64,000 nt of DNA from assembly GCF_000381345.1 (NCBI RefSeq), contig NZ_KB906399.1, positions 297,001-361,000 on the forward strand, given 5' to 3'. The stretch comes from Deinococcus apachensis DSM 19763 (GTDB lineage Bacteria; Deinococcota; Deinococci; Deinococcales; Deinococcaceae). The notes below the pieces were generated by a model that was given only the letters and a program-made list of their open reading frames with translations, ran no database searches and was not told where the DNA came from. Both the position numbers and the translations under genes were made by a program. Positions 26,950-46,242 of the stretch are shown here, one piece after another; position 1 is the first letter of the stretch; every line of letters starts with the position of its first letter.

Positions 26950-27857
26950 ACGCACTCGACATTCGTGGGCTGAGCAAGCTGTACGGCGGGGGCCGGGGTT
27001 TGCACCCCCTGGACCTGGAAGTGCCGCCGGGCGAGATCTACGGCTTCCTGGGGCCGAACGGGGCGGGCAAGACGACCACCCTCCGCACGCTACTGGGCTT
27101 TCTGAGGCCGACCTCCGGCGAGGCGCGCATCTTCGGGCGGGACGTGTGGCGCGAGCGGGTGGAGGTCCACCGCCGGTTGGGCTACCTGCCGGGCGAGGTC
27201 CACCTGGGCCGCGATCTGACGGCCCGGGAGCTGATGGACCGCAGCTCCCGGCTGCGCGGTGGAGCGGACCTGGGCTACGCGCGGGAGGTCGCCGGGCGCC
27301 TCGACCTGGAGCTGAACCGGCGCCTGGGAACGCTGAGCAAGGGCAACCGGCAGAAGGTAGGCCTGCTCCTCGCCCTGATGCACCGCCCCGACCTGCTGCT
27401 CCTCGACGAGCCGACGGACGGGCTGGATCCCCTCGCCCAGGAGACGGTGCTCGACCTGCTGCGCGAGGCCCGCGCGGAGGGCCGCACTGTCTTCCTCTCC
27501 AGCCATGTGCTGAGCGAGGTCGAGCGGGTCGCCGACCGGGTGGGCTTGATCCGGCAGGGGCGGCTGGTGCGGAGCGAGCGCCTGGCGGACCTCAAGGCCA
27601 GCCTGCCACAGCGGGTCCATGTGCAGTTTGGCCGACCCCCTCGCACGAACCTGGCGGCCCTGCCCGGCATGTCGGGCGGAGTGGTGAACGGGCTGGACTT
27701 CCAGGGCACCTGGCGCGGGGGACCGGACGCCCTGGTCCGCGCACTCGCGGCGGAATCCCTGACGGCCCTGAGCCTTCAGGACGCCACGCTGGAGGAGGCG
27801 TTCCTGGGCGAGTACAGCCGCGGCGCGGCAGAACGGGAGGGAGTCCATGTGGCTTGA
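26946..27857 (+). CDS. ABC transporter ATP-binding protein
   Basis: The protein is an ATPase of 303 residues. Walker A is GPNGAGKTTTLR (about residues 38-49), the signature is LSKGNRQKVGLLLALMH, Walker B is LLLLDEPTDGLDP, and the switch is SSHVLSE. The C-terminal extension of about 90 residues is that of CcmA/NatA-like drug or antibiotic exporters. ATG 26946 overlaps the regulator stop by 4 nt. It pairs with the membrane subunit encoded immediately downstream. Confidence 0.93.
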   Translation: MNALDIRGLSKLYGGGRGLHPLDLEVPPGEIYGFLGPNGAGKTTTLRTLLGFLRPTSGEARIFGRDVWRERVEVHRRLGYLPGEVHLGRDLTARELMDRSSRLRGGADLGYAREVAGRLDLELNRRLGTLSKGNRQKVGLLLALMHRPDLLLLDEPTDGLDPLAQETVLDLLREARAEGRTVFLSSHVLSEVERVADRVGLIRQGRLVRSERLADLKASLPQRVHVQFGRPPRTNLAALPGMSGGVVNGLDFQGTWRGGPDALVRALAAESLTALSLQDATLEEAFLGEYSRGAAEREGVHVA

Positions 27858-28635
27858 GGTGTTTCGGCAGTCCTTGCGGGACACCTGGCGCGGCCTGGCG
27901 TGGTGGGCGGTCGGGCTCACGCTATACGTGCTGCTGATCCTGGCCTTCTATCCCTCCATCAAGAACGACCCCGCGATCAGCCAGGTCATCCAGAACCTCC
28001 CCGAAGCGCTGCGCTCCCTCTTCGGCGAGGACTTCAGCAGCCCCGCCGGGTACGTGGGCGGGCGGCTCTTCAGCCTGATGCCGGTCCTGCTCAGCGTGTT
28101 CGCGGGGTTGAGCGGTGCGGCACTGATCGCGGGGGCGGAGGCGCGGGGGCACCTGGAGTTCCCGCTCTCGCAGCCGCTCGCGCGCGGGGCGCTCCTCGCC
28201 GGGCGGGCGCTCGCGCTGTTCGTGCTGCTGCTTGGCTTGGGCTTCGTGCTGTTCCTGAGCACCTGGGTGTTCGGGCAGCTTTTCCAGGCCCCGCTGCCCG
28301 CCGCCCGGGTGCTGGAGACGGCAGCGCTGCACACGCTGGGCGCCTGGGTGTTCGGCGCGCTCGCCCTCGCCGTGGGGGCGGCGACCGGGAGGCCGGGGCT
28401 CGCCTCCGCCCTGGGCGCGGGGCTGGGGACCGGGCTGGTCGTGCTGCACACCCTTTCCGGGCAGGTGACGGCCTTGCGGGACACCGGGTGGCTCAACCCC
28501 TGGCACGCCGCGCTGGCCGAGTCGCCGCTGCGAAACGTGGTGGGCGCCGGGCCGCTCCTCGCCTGCCTGCTCGCGGGGCTGGTATGGGTGTTTCTGGCGG
28601 CGCCCCTCCTCGGGCGCCGCGACGTGGGCCGCTGA
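27847..28635 (+). CDS. ABC-2 type transporter permease
   Basis: The 262 residues contain six predicted membrane segments, among them WWAVGLTLYVLLILAFYP, LFSLMPVLLSVFAGLSGAAL, LALFVLLLGLGFVLFLSTWV, LGAWVFGALALAVGAA and LLACLLAGLVWVFLAAPLLG. The first extracytoplasmic loop (IKNDPAISQVIQNLPEALRSLFGED) is the usual feature of ABC-2 exporters of this group. It overlaps the ATPase gene by 11 nt. Substrate unknown. Confidence 0.9.
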   Translation: MWLEVFRQSLRDTWRGLAWWAVGLTLYVLLILAFYPSIKNDPAISQVIQNLPEALRSLFGEDFSSPAGYVGGRLFSLMPVLLSVFAGLSGAALIAGAEARGHLEFPLSQPLARGALLAGRALALFVLLLGLGFVLFLSTWVFGQLFQAPLPAARVLETAALHTLGAWVFGALALAVGAATGRPGLASALGAGLGTGLVVLHTLSGQVTALRDTGWLNPWHAALAESPLRNVVGAGPLLACLLAGLVWVFLAAPLLGRRDVGR

Positions 28636-28678
28636 GGGCAGGGGCCGGAGACGGTGCGCCATGCTCTAGCCTGAGCTC

Positions 28679-30028
<1,350 letters not shown>

Positions 30029-30151
30029 GGTTCAGGCGGACGGCACTCCCCAGGGGCACTGGTGCGGCTGGATGCAGGAATGCCCTATTCCAGCCCGAAA
30101 CGGGCCATCGTGGCAGTTCCAACGCAATGAGCTGGGACGTTCGTAGAGGGG

Positions 30152-30461
30152 TTGCGTGGCGCCTTCGACCCGCTCGGAGACGCTGGCGTGCCCCTTCAAC
30201 GACCCCCGTTCTACAGCCGACCTCTGCTCCCGAATCGATGATCGCGCTCACGACGTGCTCTACACCCAGGTGTTCCCCGAGCATCTCGATCCCGAGTTCA
30301 CCTTCATCCCGCACGTCACGCTGGGCCGAGCGAAGGACCGCGCCGCGTGACATGCGGCCCTGGAGCACGCACGCGCCAATAGTCATCCCCTGGCGGTGCG
30401 GGTGGACCGTCTGACCCTGTACGCGGGGGCCGGATCGGACGGCGAACGACATTACCGATGA
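30152..30461 (+). pseudogene. Degraded 2'-5' RNA ligase / LigT-like phosphoesterase
   Basis: Pieces of one family protein appear in order but in different frames. FDPLGDAGVP is in one frame (from about 30170). CPFNDPRSTADL to TFIPHVTLGRAKDRAA, with the second HxTx motif HVTLGR, follows in another. After an in-frame TGA at 30348 it continues in the same frame as HAALEHARANSHPLAVRVDR and LTLYAGAGSDGERHYR, ending at 30461. The first HxTx motif is missing. Thus there is a deletion/frameshift plus a nonsense codon, and no active enzyme. The remainder of the gap 30029-30575 shows no gene. Confidence 0.62.
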
Positions 30462-30575
30462 CGGGACTTGAGGGCACAGGATAGCGCTGGCATCTTCTCC
30501 AAAGCAGAAGAGGTCGTCTGCGCTGGGCCAAACTGGGAGGAGAGGGCCGCGCTGAATTTCGCGTCTCCTTTCCTC

Positions 30576-32204
<1,629 letters not shown>

Positions 32205-32290
32205 GCGGTCAGGGTAAGCGGCCCGGCGGGAAGCGGGAGGGATTTGGCTAGGGGAAGAGGCAACCCCGCGGGGTCAACTTTTCGTGAAGA

Positions 32291-32324
32291 TGGACTTTAT
32301 TTTTAGGCTGTCCTAAAATTAGGT
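32291..32324 (+). promoter_or_regulatory. mntH promoter with DtxR/MntR-type inverted repeat
   Basis: TGGACT (32291-32296), a 17-bp spacer and TAAAAT (32314-32319) form a promoter only 5 nt from the mntH ATG. The inverted repeat TTTTAGG-CTGT-CCTAAAA (32301-32318) fills the spacer and enters the -10. A metal-responsive DtxR-family repressor is known to act on mntH in D. radiodurans; assignment of this site to it is inference. Confidence 0.6.
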
Positions 32325-33644
<1,320 letters not shown>

Positions 33645-33657
33645 GGAGGCAGGACGT

Positions 33658-33687
33658 GGGGCGCGGGAGAAGCTTTTTCCGCGCCCC
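33658..33687. terminator. Hairpin between convergent mntH and aat
   Basis: GGGGCGCGG (33658-33666) pairs with CCGCGCCCC (33679-33687). The loop contains AGCTTTTT. There is no T tract after the stem, so termination is probable rather than certain. Confidence 0.5.
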
Positions 33688-33689
33688 GC

Positions 33690-34325
33690 CTACTGCGTTC
33701 CGCGTCCCAGGCTCACGTCCCGCCCCAGCGCGTCCCACAGCCTCCCCCGGTACTCCTCCCCGCTCACCTCGTACACGCCCAGCCGGGCGAGGTGGGGATT
33801 CTGAATCTGGGCGTCGAGCAGGGTAAAGCCCCGCGTGTGCAGGTGCGCGGCGAGGCAGACGAGCGCGACCTTGCTCGCGTTCGTGACGCGGTGAAACTTG
33901 CTCTCGGCGATAAAGGCGCCGCCCAGGGCCAGGCCCAGGATGCCGCCCGCCAGCTCACCGTCCCGCCAGACCTCGAAGGAATGGGCCAGACCCGTGGAGT
34001 GCAGGTGCGCGTACATCGTGGTCAGCGGTGGGCTGATCCACTCGCCGTCGCGCTCGGGGGCGCCCGGCAATCGGCCCCGGCACCCCTCGACCACCTCGGC
34101 GAAGGCGGTGTCGATCCGCACCTCGAACCGGCCCAGTTCCCGCCGCAGCCGCCGCGCCACGTGCAGCCCCTCTGCCCCGGTGAGCGGCACGAGCGCCCGG
34201 CGGTCCACCGCGTACCACTGCACGCCGTCCCCATTGTCCATCAGGAAGGCGCCGCCCGCGTAGCCGCGCGCCACCTCGCGGGTGAGGGGGTCGGGGTGAT
34301 TCAGGAAGTGGGAGGCTGGGGGCAT
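33690..34325 (-). CDS. aat: Leucyl/phenylalanyl-tRNA-protein transferase
   Basis: Aat transfers Leu or Phe from tRNA to N-terminal Arg/Lys of proteins for N-end-rule degradation. The 211 residues contain ARGYAGGAFLMDNGDGVQWY, RVDTAFAEVVEGC-like RIDTAFAEVVEGC, EWISPPLTTMYAHLHSTGLA, HSFEVWRDGELAGGILGLAL, AESKFHRVTNASKVAL and LLDAQIQNPHLARLGVYEVS. It is shorter at the N-terminus than E. coli Aat. I used ATG 34325, but a GTG directly after the upstream stop (34400) would add 25 residues. It is likely cotranscribed with the thioesterase gene before it. Confidence 0.9.
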   Translation of the reverse strand: MPPASHFLNHPDPLTREVARGYAGGAFLMDNGDGVQWYAVDRRALVPLTGAEGLHVARRLRRELGRFEVRIDTAFAEVVEGCRGRLPGAPERDGEWISPPLTTMYAHLHSTGLAHSFEVWRDGELAGGILGLALGGAFIAESKFHRVTNASKVALVCLAAHLHTRGFTLLDAQIQNPHLARLGVYEVSGEEYRGRLWDALGRDVSLGRGTQ

Positions 34326-34400
34326 GGAGTGGGGGATGAGTTGGGCGCCAAGCGGAGAGGGGACGACATGGACATGCGGGGAGAGCCGCCCCTCACCCAC

Positions 34401-34820
<420 letters not shown>

Positions 34821-34887
34821 CGCGGCCAGGCTAGCAGCGCCCGGTGAGGGAAACACTGCCCCCGATGGGGGAAAGAGCCGAAGTCCC

Positions 34888-35640
34888 TCAATACGGCAGC
34901 GCAGCCAGACGCAGGAGCGTCTCGCGGGCCTCTTCGGCGCTTGTCAATCGCCGGGTGCGGTCGGGCTCGGTCAGCGCAGCCAGAAGGGCGTCGAGCGGGT
35001 CGGGCGTGGGCGGCGGCGGGAGGTCCGGCCCCGAGAGCGCGCCGTGAAGCCCCCAGCCCAGCAGCACGCCCACGCTGTAGAGGTCGCTCTCGGGACCCAG
35101 GTGCTCGCCCCGCGCCGCCTCGGGGCTCTGGAAGGCGGCAGTGCCCATGCGGGTGGGGGTGGCGAAGGCCTCGCGGATGGGGCCGGAGAGGTCGAGGTCC
35201 ACCAGCTTGGCGCTGCCGTCGGGCTCGACGAGGATGTTCTCGGGCTTCACGTCGCGGTGGACGATCCCGCGCTCGTGCAGGTAGCCCAGCCCGTCGAGCA
35301 GGTGGACGAGCGTGAGCAAAAAGGCGCGGCGGTCGTGCGTCAGCGCCGGGCGGCGGGCGTAGCGGTCGAACAGCACCGTGCCGCGCGCCAGGGTCACGAT
35401 CAGGGCGGGCTGGTCGTCAATGCGGACCGGGGCGAGCACCCGCGCCAGCCGGGGGTGGTCGAGCAGGGCGCCGTTGCCGTACTCGCGCAGCGCGTGCGAG
35501 GCGAAGCGGGGGTCGAAGATTTTGACGGCACAGGGCTGCCCGGCGGGACCCACGGCGAAGTACACCACGCTGTGTGACCCCCGGCCGAGGGGCCGCACCA
35601 GCCGCACCCCCTCCCCCACCACCTGTCCTGCCAGCGGCAT
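34888..35640 (-). CDS. Minimal serine/threonine protein kinase
   Basis: The 250 residues form a bare Hanks-type kinase domain without transmembrane or sensor parts. Gly-rich loop [16 protein letters not shown]-type lysine in CAVKIFD, catalytic loop [13 protein letters not shown], and activation segment [11 protein letters not shown] with [11 protein letters not shown] are all present. The metal-binding DFG is replaced by DLD ([10 protein letters not shown]), which still keeps the Asp. Probably active and cytosolic. I chose the start at MPLAGQVVG since TAGCGT lies 8 nt upstream and GGGGGGAG precedes the ATG; a longer frame to 35757 has no support. Confidence 0.87.
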   Translation of the reverse strand: MPLAGQVVGEGVRLVRPLGRGSHSVVYFAVGPAGQPCAVKIFDPRFASHALREYGNGALLDHPRLARVLAPVRIDDQPALIVTLARGTVLFDRYARRPALTHDRRAFLLTLVHLLDGLGYLHERGIVHRDVKPENILVEPDGSAKLVDLDLSGPIREAFATPTRMGTAAFQSPEAARGEHLGPESDLYSVGVLLGWGLHGALSGPDLPPPPTPDPLDALLAALTEPDRTRRLTSAEEARETLLRLAALPY

Positions 35641-35727
35641 CTCCCCCCACGCTACCGCAGGGAGGGGCCGGGCGGTAGCCCCGGCGGGGGTCCCCAGGCT
35701 CCCATCACGGCCGAGTTCAGCGGCGTT

Positions 35728-35796
35728 GTCACCCTGAGCGCGAGCTTGGGTCCACAACGGCAGTTGGAGACGCCCCGCCTGCGGCTCAGCATGACC
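35728..35796. repeat. REP-like element, family D copy 1
   Basis: The element has ends GTCACCCTGAGCGCGAG and GCGGCTCAGCATGAC that are imperfect inverted repeats (GTCA-N3-TGAGC / GCTCA-N3-TGAC). A shorter relative lies at 37664-37712 in the opposite orientation. The rest of the gap 35641-35905 holds no gene. Confidence 0.65.
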
Positions 35797-35905
35797 ATGT
35801 CGATACAGGGCTCAAAAAGATTGCCCTCCTTTGCCGAGGAGCCATTGTTCTTCGTCAGGCTCAAAGCCTGGGGTGTCCCCGCTCCCCCCGGGTAGACTCC
35901 TCCCC

Positions 35906-36700
35906 ATGTCGGGCTTCGGGCTGGTGCTGGGCGGGGGCGGCGCGCGCGGGCTGGCGCATCTGGGCGTGTGGACGGTGCTGGAGGAGGCGGAGTTGCGCCC
36001 GCAGGTGCTGGCAGGTACCAGCATGGGCGGGCTGATCGGCGCCTTTATCGCGGCTGGGGCGAGCGCGGCGGAGTTGCGCCGGGTGTCGGAGACGGTGTCG
36101 TGGCGGCGGCTGATCGACTGGCGCCTCGGCACGGGCCTGTTGCGAGCGAGCTCCTTCGAGGCCTGGCTGGCGTCGCACCTGCCCCCCACCTTCGAGGAGC
36201 TGCGGCTGCCCCTCGCGGTCACCGCGACGGACGTGCTCACCGGGCGCCAGGTGTACCTGCGCTCCGGGGACCTGTACACCGCGCTGCGGGCCACGACGGC
36301 CTATCCGGGCGCCATAGACCCGGTGCCCCTGGACGACATGCTGCTCGCTGACGGCGGCATCCTGAATCAGGTGCCGGTGGACGCCGCGCTCTTTCTCGGC
36401 GTGCGGAGGGTCGCGGCGGTGGACGTGACCTCGCCCCGGCCCCTCGAACTGCCCGAGCGGCGCAGGCGCTGGGGACATGGCCCACCCCTGGGCGCCGTGC
36501 AGTCGCTGCGGCGGGCGGTGGATATCATGCAGGCGCAACTGACCGACGCGCGGCTGAGCCTGTACCGGCCAGATGTGCTGCTGCGCCCGGAACTGGAGGG
36601 AATCGACCTCCAGAGCTTCCGGCGCGGCGTGCAGGCCATGGCGGCGGGCGAGGCGGCGGCGCGGGCGGAACTGACGCGGCTGCACGCGCTGGCGTCCTGA
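35906..36700 (+). CDS. Patatin-like phospholipase (RssA/NTE-like)
   Basis: The 264 residues have the patatin set: oxyanion loop [14 protein letters not shown] near the N-terminus, nucleophile elbow [10 protein letters not shown] (Ser about residue 39), and catalytic Asp in [12 protein letters not shown]. The linker [14 protein letters not shown] is also typical. It is predicted to act as a serine acyl hydrolase on membrane lipids. No signal peptide is visible. Start ATG 35906 follows TAGACT (35893-35898) at 7 nt. A longer frame to 35831 would read into a repeat. Confidence 0.9.
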   Translation: MSGFGLVLGGGGARGLAHLGVWTVLEEAELRPQVLAGTSMGGLIGAFIAAGASAAELRRVSETVSWRRLIDWRLGTGLLRASSFEAWLASHLPPTFEELRLPLAVTATDVLTGRQVYLRSGDLYTALRATTAYPGAIDPVPLDDMLLADGGILNQVPVDAALFLGVRRVAAVDVTSPRPLELPERRRRWGHGPPLGAVQSLRRAVDIMQAQLTDARLSLYRPDVLLRPELEGIDLQSFRRGVQAMAAGEAAARAELTRLHALAS

Positions 36701-36735
36701 CGGAATTGGTGGGGGCAGGAGGCACGGGGCAGGCC

Positions 36736-36767
<32 letters not shown>

Positions 36768-36771
36768 TTGC

Positions 36772-37575
<804 letters not shown>

Positions 37576-37586
37576 GCGCCGGGCAA

Positions 37587-37632
37587 AAGGGCATCGGCAT
37601 AGATTCGCGCTGCCGATGCCCTTCGCTTTTCT
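37587..37632 (+). terminator. Terminator of lepB
   Basis: A 13-bp stem AAGGGCATCGGCA (37587-37599) with TGCCGATGCCCTT (37611-37623) is followed by CGCTTTTC. Confidence 0.88.
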
Positions 37633-37663
37633 GACCTTCTGGAGCCCGGGAAAGAAGAGCGCT

Positions 37664-37712
37664 GTCATGCTGGGTGAAACGAGGCATCGTCTCGTCTCGC
37701 GCTCAGGGTGAC
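37664..37712. repeat. REP-like element, family D copy 2
   Basis: This 49-bp element has reverse-complement ends GTCACCCTGAGCGCGAG and CAGCATGAC, the same as at 35728-35796 but with a shorter middle. Confidence 0.65.
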
Positions 37713-37756
37713 ACAGCTTCTTCCAGGCCTTGCTTTTGCACCCCTCCCCTGCGGAG

Positions 37757-38086
<330 letters not shown>

Positions 38087-38092
38087 GGGGGG

Positions 38093-38308
<216 letters not shown>

Positions 38309-38316
38309 GGCGGCCA

Positions 38317-38832
38317 TTATGCCCGTCCTTCCATCCCGGCGCGTGAACTTTCCGCCAGGGGCTCACCCGGCGCCGTCGTCGCCCGTGTGCCGAGGTGACA
38401 CACGGCGTAGCGGCCAGTGACGCGGGCCTCCTCCGACTGAGCCGCCGTTTCCAATGCCGGGGTGAGAGGAAAATGCACCTCGTACACGGCGCTGTCGTAG
38501 GCGCTCTTGACGGCCGCGTGGAGCAGGCCCACCGCGGTGCCCTCCGGGGCGTCCGGCGAAAGGATCACGGCCCGGACGAGGACGATGGGTCGGTCCCCCT
38601 GCCACACGTGCTGGGCGAGGATGACGCCCTGCAAGGTCCCCGAATCGTCCTGCGCCACGAAGGAATGTTCGCTGCGCTCGTAGAACTTCAGGGCGGGGAG
38701 ACTGGTGCACAACCTCCCCTCGCGCTCGCGGTCGGGCAGGCTGTCGAAGGCGGGGTCCGTGTGTCGCTGCGCGGCGAGGTCAAGGGCTGCCAAGGCCTCG
38801 TAGTCAGGTTCGGCGAAGGTGCGATACCGCAT
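38317..38832 (-). CDS. DUF1999-like / GNAT-like protein (hypothetical)
   Basis: The 171 residues begin [20 protein letters not shown] and read like a small acetyltransferase-fold protein: [20 protein letters not shown] (strands before the cofactor site) and [21 protein letters not shown] clear Q/RxxGxG/A loop is absent. I think it belongs to the DUF1999 group seen in Thermus and Deinococcus, with moderate confidence. The start follows TAGGCT (38839-38844) at 6 nt. The stop is a few bases before the -10 of the HMA-like gene. Confidence 0.6.
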   Translation of the reverse strand: MRYRTFAEPDYEALAALDLAAQRHTDPAFDSLPDREREGRLCTSLPALKFYERSEHSFVAQDDSGTLQGVILAQHVWQGDRPIVLVRAVILSPDAPEGTAVGLLHAAVKSAYDSAVYEVHFPLTPALETAAQSEEARVTGRYAVCHLGTRATTAPGEPLAESSRAGMEGRA

Positions 38833-38841
38833 GGGGGCAGC

Positions 38842-39737
38842 CTAGCGTCCGGGGTGGAGATATTCCTCGATCTCCGCTCGGTTCGGCATGGCGTCCTGTG
38901 CGCCGGGGCGGGTGCAGGCGAGGGCGGCGGCGACTCCGGCGGCGTGTAGGGCTTCGGGGAGGGCTTGACCGGAGGCCAGCCAGGCGACCAGGACGCCGCA
39001 GAAGGTATCTCCCGCCCCCGTGGTGTCCACCGGGGTCACGGGGTAGGCGGGCAGGCGATAGGTGTTCTCCTCCGTCACGGTCAGGCTGCCCCGCGAGCCG
39101 AGCGTGACGGTGATGGCCTGTGGACCACGGGCAAGGAGGGTGCGGGCCTGCGCCTCCACATCCTGTCCATCGGCGCCGCCGAGGAAGACAGCCAGCTCGT
39201 GCTCGTTCACGATCAGGTGGTGTGTCCGGGCGAGCAGTTCGGGACCGGGCTCACGGGCGGGCGCCGCGTTGTGCAGCACGGTCAGTCCTGCATTGTGGGC
39301 GCGGCGGGCCGCCTCACGGGTGACCTCGGGCGGGAGTTCGTTCTGGAGGAGCAGGTGTGTGAAGCCCCTCAGGTCGGCGGGCAGGTGCGCGGGCAGGACA
39401 TGGGCATTCGCCCCGCTGGCAACGGTGATCGCGTTCTCGCCGTCCGGGGAGACGGTGATGAGCGCGAGGCCGGTGGGGGCGCCGAGGTCGTGCAGGTGGG
39501 AAAGGTTCACCCCGGCGTGAGTCAGACCGGACAGGGCGACCTCCCGAAAGGAATCCTGTCCGACAGCCCCGCAAAGGCTCACGGATATCCCGGCGAGCGC
39601 CGCCGCGACCGCCTGATTCGCCCCCTTGCCCCCCGGGGACACGCGGGCCTCCTCCCCGAGTACCGTCTCGCCCGGCGCGGGAATGCGGGAGGCGCGCACC
39701 GTCACGTCGGCATTCACGCTGCCCACCACGAGGACGG

Positions 39738-39741
<4 letters not shown>
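38842..39741 (-). CDS. rbsK: Ribokinase (PfkB family)
   Basis: The 299 residues have PfkB signatures: VGSVNADVTVRASRIPAPGE, GGKGANQAVAAALAG near the N-terminus and DTTGAGDTFCGVLVAWLAS near the C-terminus, with Asp in GAGD as the base. Ribose phosphorylation is likely. The start overlaps the stop of the upstream deaminase gene by 4 nt (ATGA), implying coupling. Together they suggest salvage of nucleosides: base deamination and ribose capture. A nucleosidase is not in view. Confidence 0.9.
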
Positions 39742-40301
<560 letters not shown>

Positions 40302-40407
40302 GGGGCAGTCTGACACGCCCCCCGCGCGTCCCCGGATGAGGCGGCCCCCAGCCCTCCACCCGGGGACATTGCGAGGCTCTTCATGGTAAGCGAACACCCA
40401 TTGCGCT

Positions 40408-40413
40408 TATACT
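40408..40413 (+). promoter_or_regulatory. Candidate -10 of the acyl-CoA ligase gene
   Basis: A TATACT box lies 71 bases before the ATG. No convincing -35 is visible at 17 bp. The leader ends in GAGGAG. Confidence 0.4.
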
Positions 40414-40484
40414 GAGTTCAATTTCAACCCGGCCCCTTTCACCGCTCGCCCGAGCAGGCGGGGCCAAGGAGTGTGAGGAGCGGC

Positions 40485-42182
<1,698 letters not shown>

Positions 42183-42244
42183 GGGCTGCTCCCTCGGTGA
42201 TGCACGCACCTCTTTCGCGGAAGAAAGGCACGACGAGGACGGGG

Positions 42245-42450
42245 TTTTCTCCCTCTCCCCATGTGGGAGATGGCCGGGGTGTGGGGCATGTGACCAGCGC
42301 CACCTGCTTCTCCCACAAGGGGGGATAGACATCCTGACTCGCCGCCCACGCCCGGCCCGTTTGCCCCCTCTGCACGCAGCTCTGCGGGTCCCAGCCTCCC
42401 CTTACGGGGGAGGGGCTTTTTTTGCCGCCTGACACGCCTTCTGTTCCACA
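42245..42450. repeat. Dispersed intergenic repeat region, family B
   Basis: The 384-base gap 42183-42566 holds a relative of the 25095-25290 element: CTCCCTCTCCCCATGTGGGAG, then GGCCGGGGTGTGGGGC, CTCTGCACGCAGCTCTGCGGG and CAGCCTCCCCTTACGGGGGAG with a T tract, and ACACGCCTTCTGTTCCACATG. The GC hairpin plus TTTTTTT near 42410 may also terminate the acyl-CoA ligase transcript. No gene is supported. Confidence 0.65.
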
Positions 42451-42565
42451 TGGGAAATCCCCACCCACCAACCGGCCCACCTTCCCACCTTGCGCCGAAG
42501 ACTTCTCATGGTCTTCCCAGTGAGGGGGAATGCCACCAGAGTGACGGGTGCCCTATCATGTGCCT

Positions 42566-42944
<379 letters not shown>

Positions 42945-42962
42945 GCCCCAAGGAGAACCGAC

Positions 42963-45317
<2,355 letters not shown>

Positions 45318-45336
45318 GCCACACCTCCCGTCAAGG

Positions 45337-45360
45337 CCCCCGCAGCGAGCGGGGGTTTTT
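45337..45360 (+). terminator. Terminator of the PBP1A gene
   Basis: A perfect 7-bp stem CCCCCGC / GCGGGGG with loop AGCGA is followed by TTTTT. Confidence 0.92.
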
Positions 45361-45426
45361 CGCTGGACTTCCCTTCTCACCCGGCTGTCACGCAGGGGGC
45401 GGTGCTGGGCGCGCATCATGCCGGGG

Positions 45427-45816
45427 ATGAAACGCGCGCCCCTGCTCACGCTGCTGCTGGCCCTGGGCACTCCCGCGGGTGCCCTCGTGCGGCTGGGTGA
45501 CCCCCTGCCCACCCACCCCTGGAAGAGCGCCGACCGCGAACTGATCGTGGTCTACTCGCACGACTGCGGTGACCTGGGCGAGCTGTGGGGCGCCGTCCTC
45601 GCCGCCGGACTGCCCGTGCGCGCCGTGAACGCCGAAGACATTCCCGCCCCCGCCCCGAAAGGCGTCAATGTGTGGCGCGGCCCCGAGGCGACCGCCTTTG
45701 CCCGCGCGTTGCGCGTCGGCACTTACCCGGCCGTCCTCCTCGTGCGGGAGGGCCGGGTCCTCAACGCCTGGGAGGGGACCTTCGCGGGGGATCTGGGGCT
45801 GGCGGGGAAGGGCTGA
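45427..45816 (+). CDS. Secreted thioredoxin-like protein without a CxxC (hypothetical)
   Basis: The 129-residue precursor has a signal peptide (MKRAPLLTLLLALGTPAGA). The rest has the shape of a thioredoxin domain: LIVVYSHDCGDLGELWGAVL at the active-site turn and VGTYPAVLLVREGRVLNAWE with the cis-Pro. The usual CxxC is CGDL, leaving one cysteine, so disulfide exchange as oxidase is unlikely. The ATG follows CATCAT (45418-45423 region) at about 7 nt. I cannot place it in a named family. Confidence 0.62.
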   Translation: MKRAPLLTLLLALGTPAGALVRLGDPLPTHPWKSADRELIVVYSHDCGDLGELWGAVLAAGLPVRAVNAEDIPAPAPKGVNVWRGPEATAFARALRVGTYPAVLLVREGRVLNAWEGTFAGDLGLAGKG

Positions 45817-45884
45817 GCGGGGCGCGCCTCGAAAATGGGTTGAAAGACCTGTAGAGGCACAGAGTAGGGCAAGCGGACGCTTGC

Positions 45885-46150
45885 TCCCCCCTCCCAGCCT
45901 CCCCCGCAGCGGGGGCGGAGTCACACCGCCAAAGCTTTAGCTCTTTTTAAAACCGTCTCCTGTGAACGCCCGATTTCCACCCTTGGACCGAGTTCGCACG
46001 GCCTTCACCACGCCTTGCTCGCGCAGCGAGACGGTGGGCCCGCGACTTAAAGAACGGCAAGATCAAACTTGGCGCGTTGAGAAAAGCGGCCACCGGCGCA
46101 ATGGGCGAGCCCTTTGCCAAGCGCAGCGGAAAACTCCCCCCTACCCCCTC
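45885..46150. repeat. Dispersed intergenic repeat, family A copy 2
   Basis: This copy is in the same orientation as the one at 3920-4172. The nearly identical core is 45995-46039, including the CTCGC-GCA-GCGAG hairpin. It occupies most of the 426-base gap 45817-46242, in which I see no gene. Confidence 0.7.
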
Positions 46151-46242
46151 CGGGGATTAGATGGGTGGGGGCAAACCGCATCAAAATGCCCTGCCCCTCA
46201 AACCTCCGTTGGAAAGGGCCTTGTCCAGTCGCTGGCAGAGGG

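Noticed and set aside
45885..46150. Insertion sequence or transposase in the repeat gap
   Set aside because: No transposase motif or terminal inverted repeat pair is visible. The sequence is a non-coding repeat.
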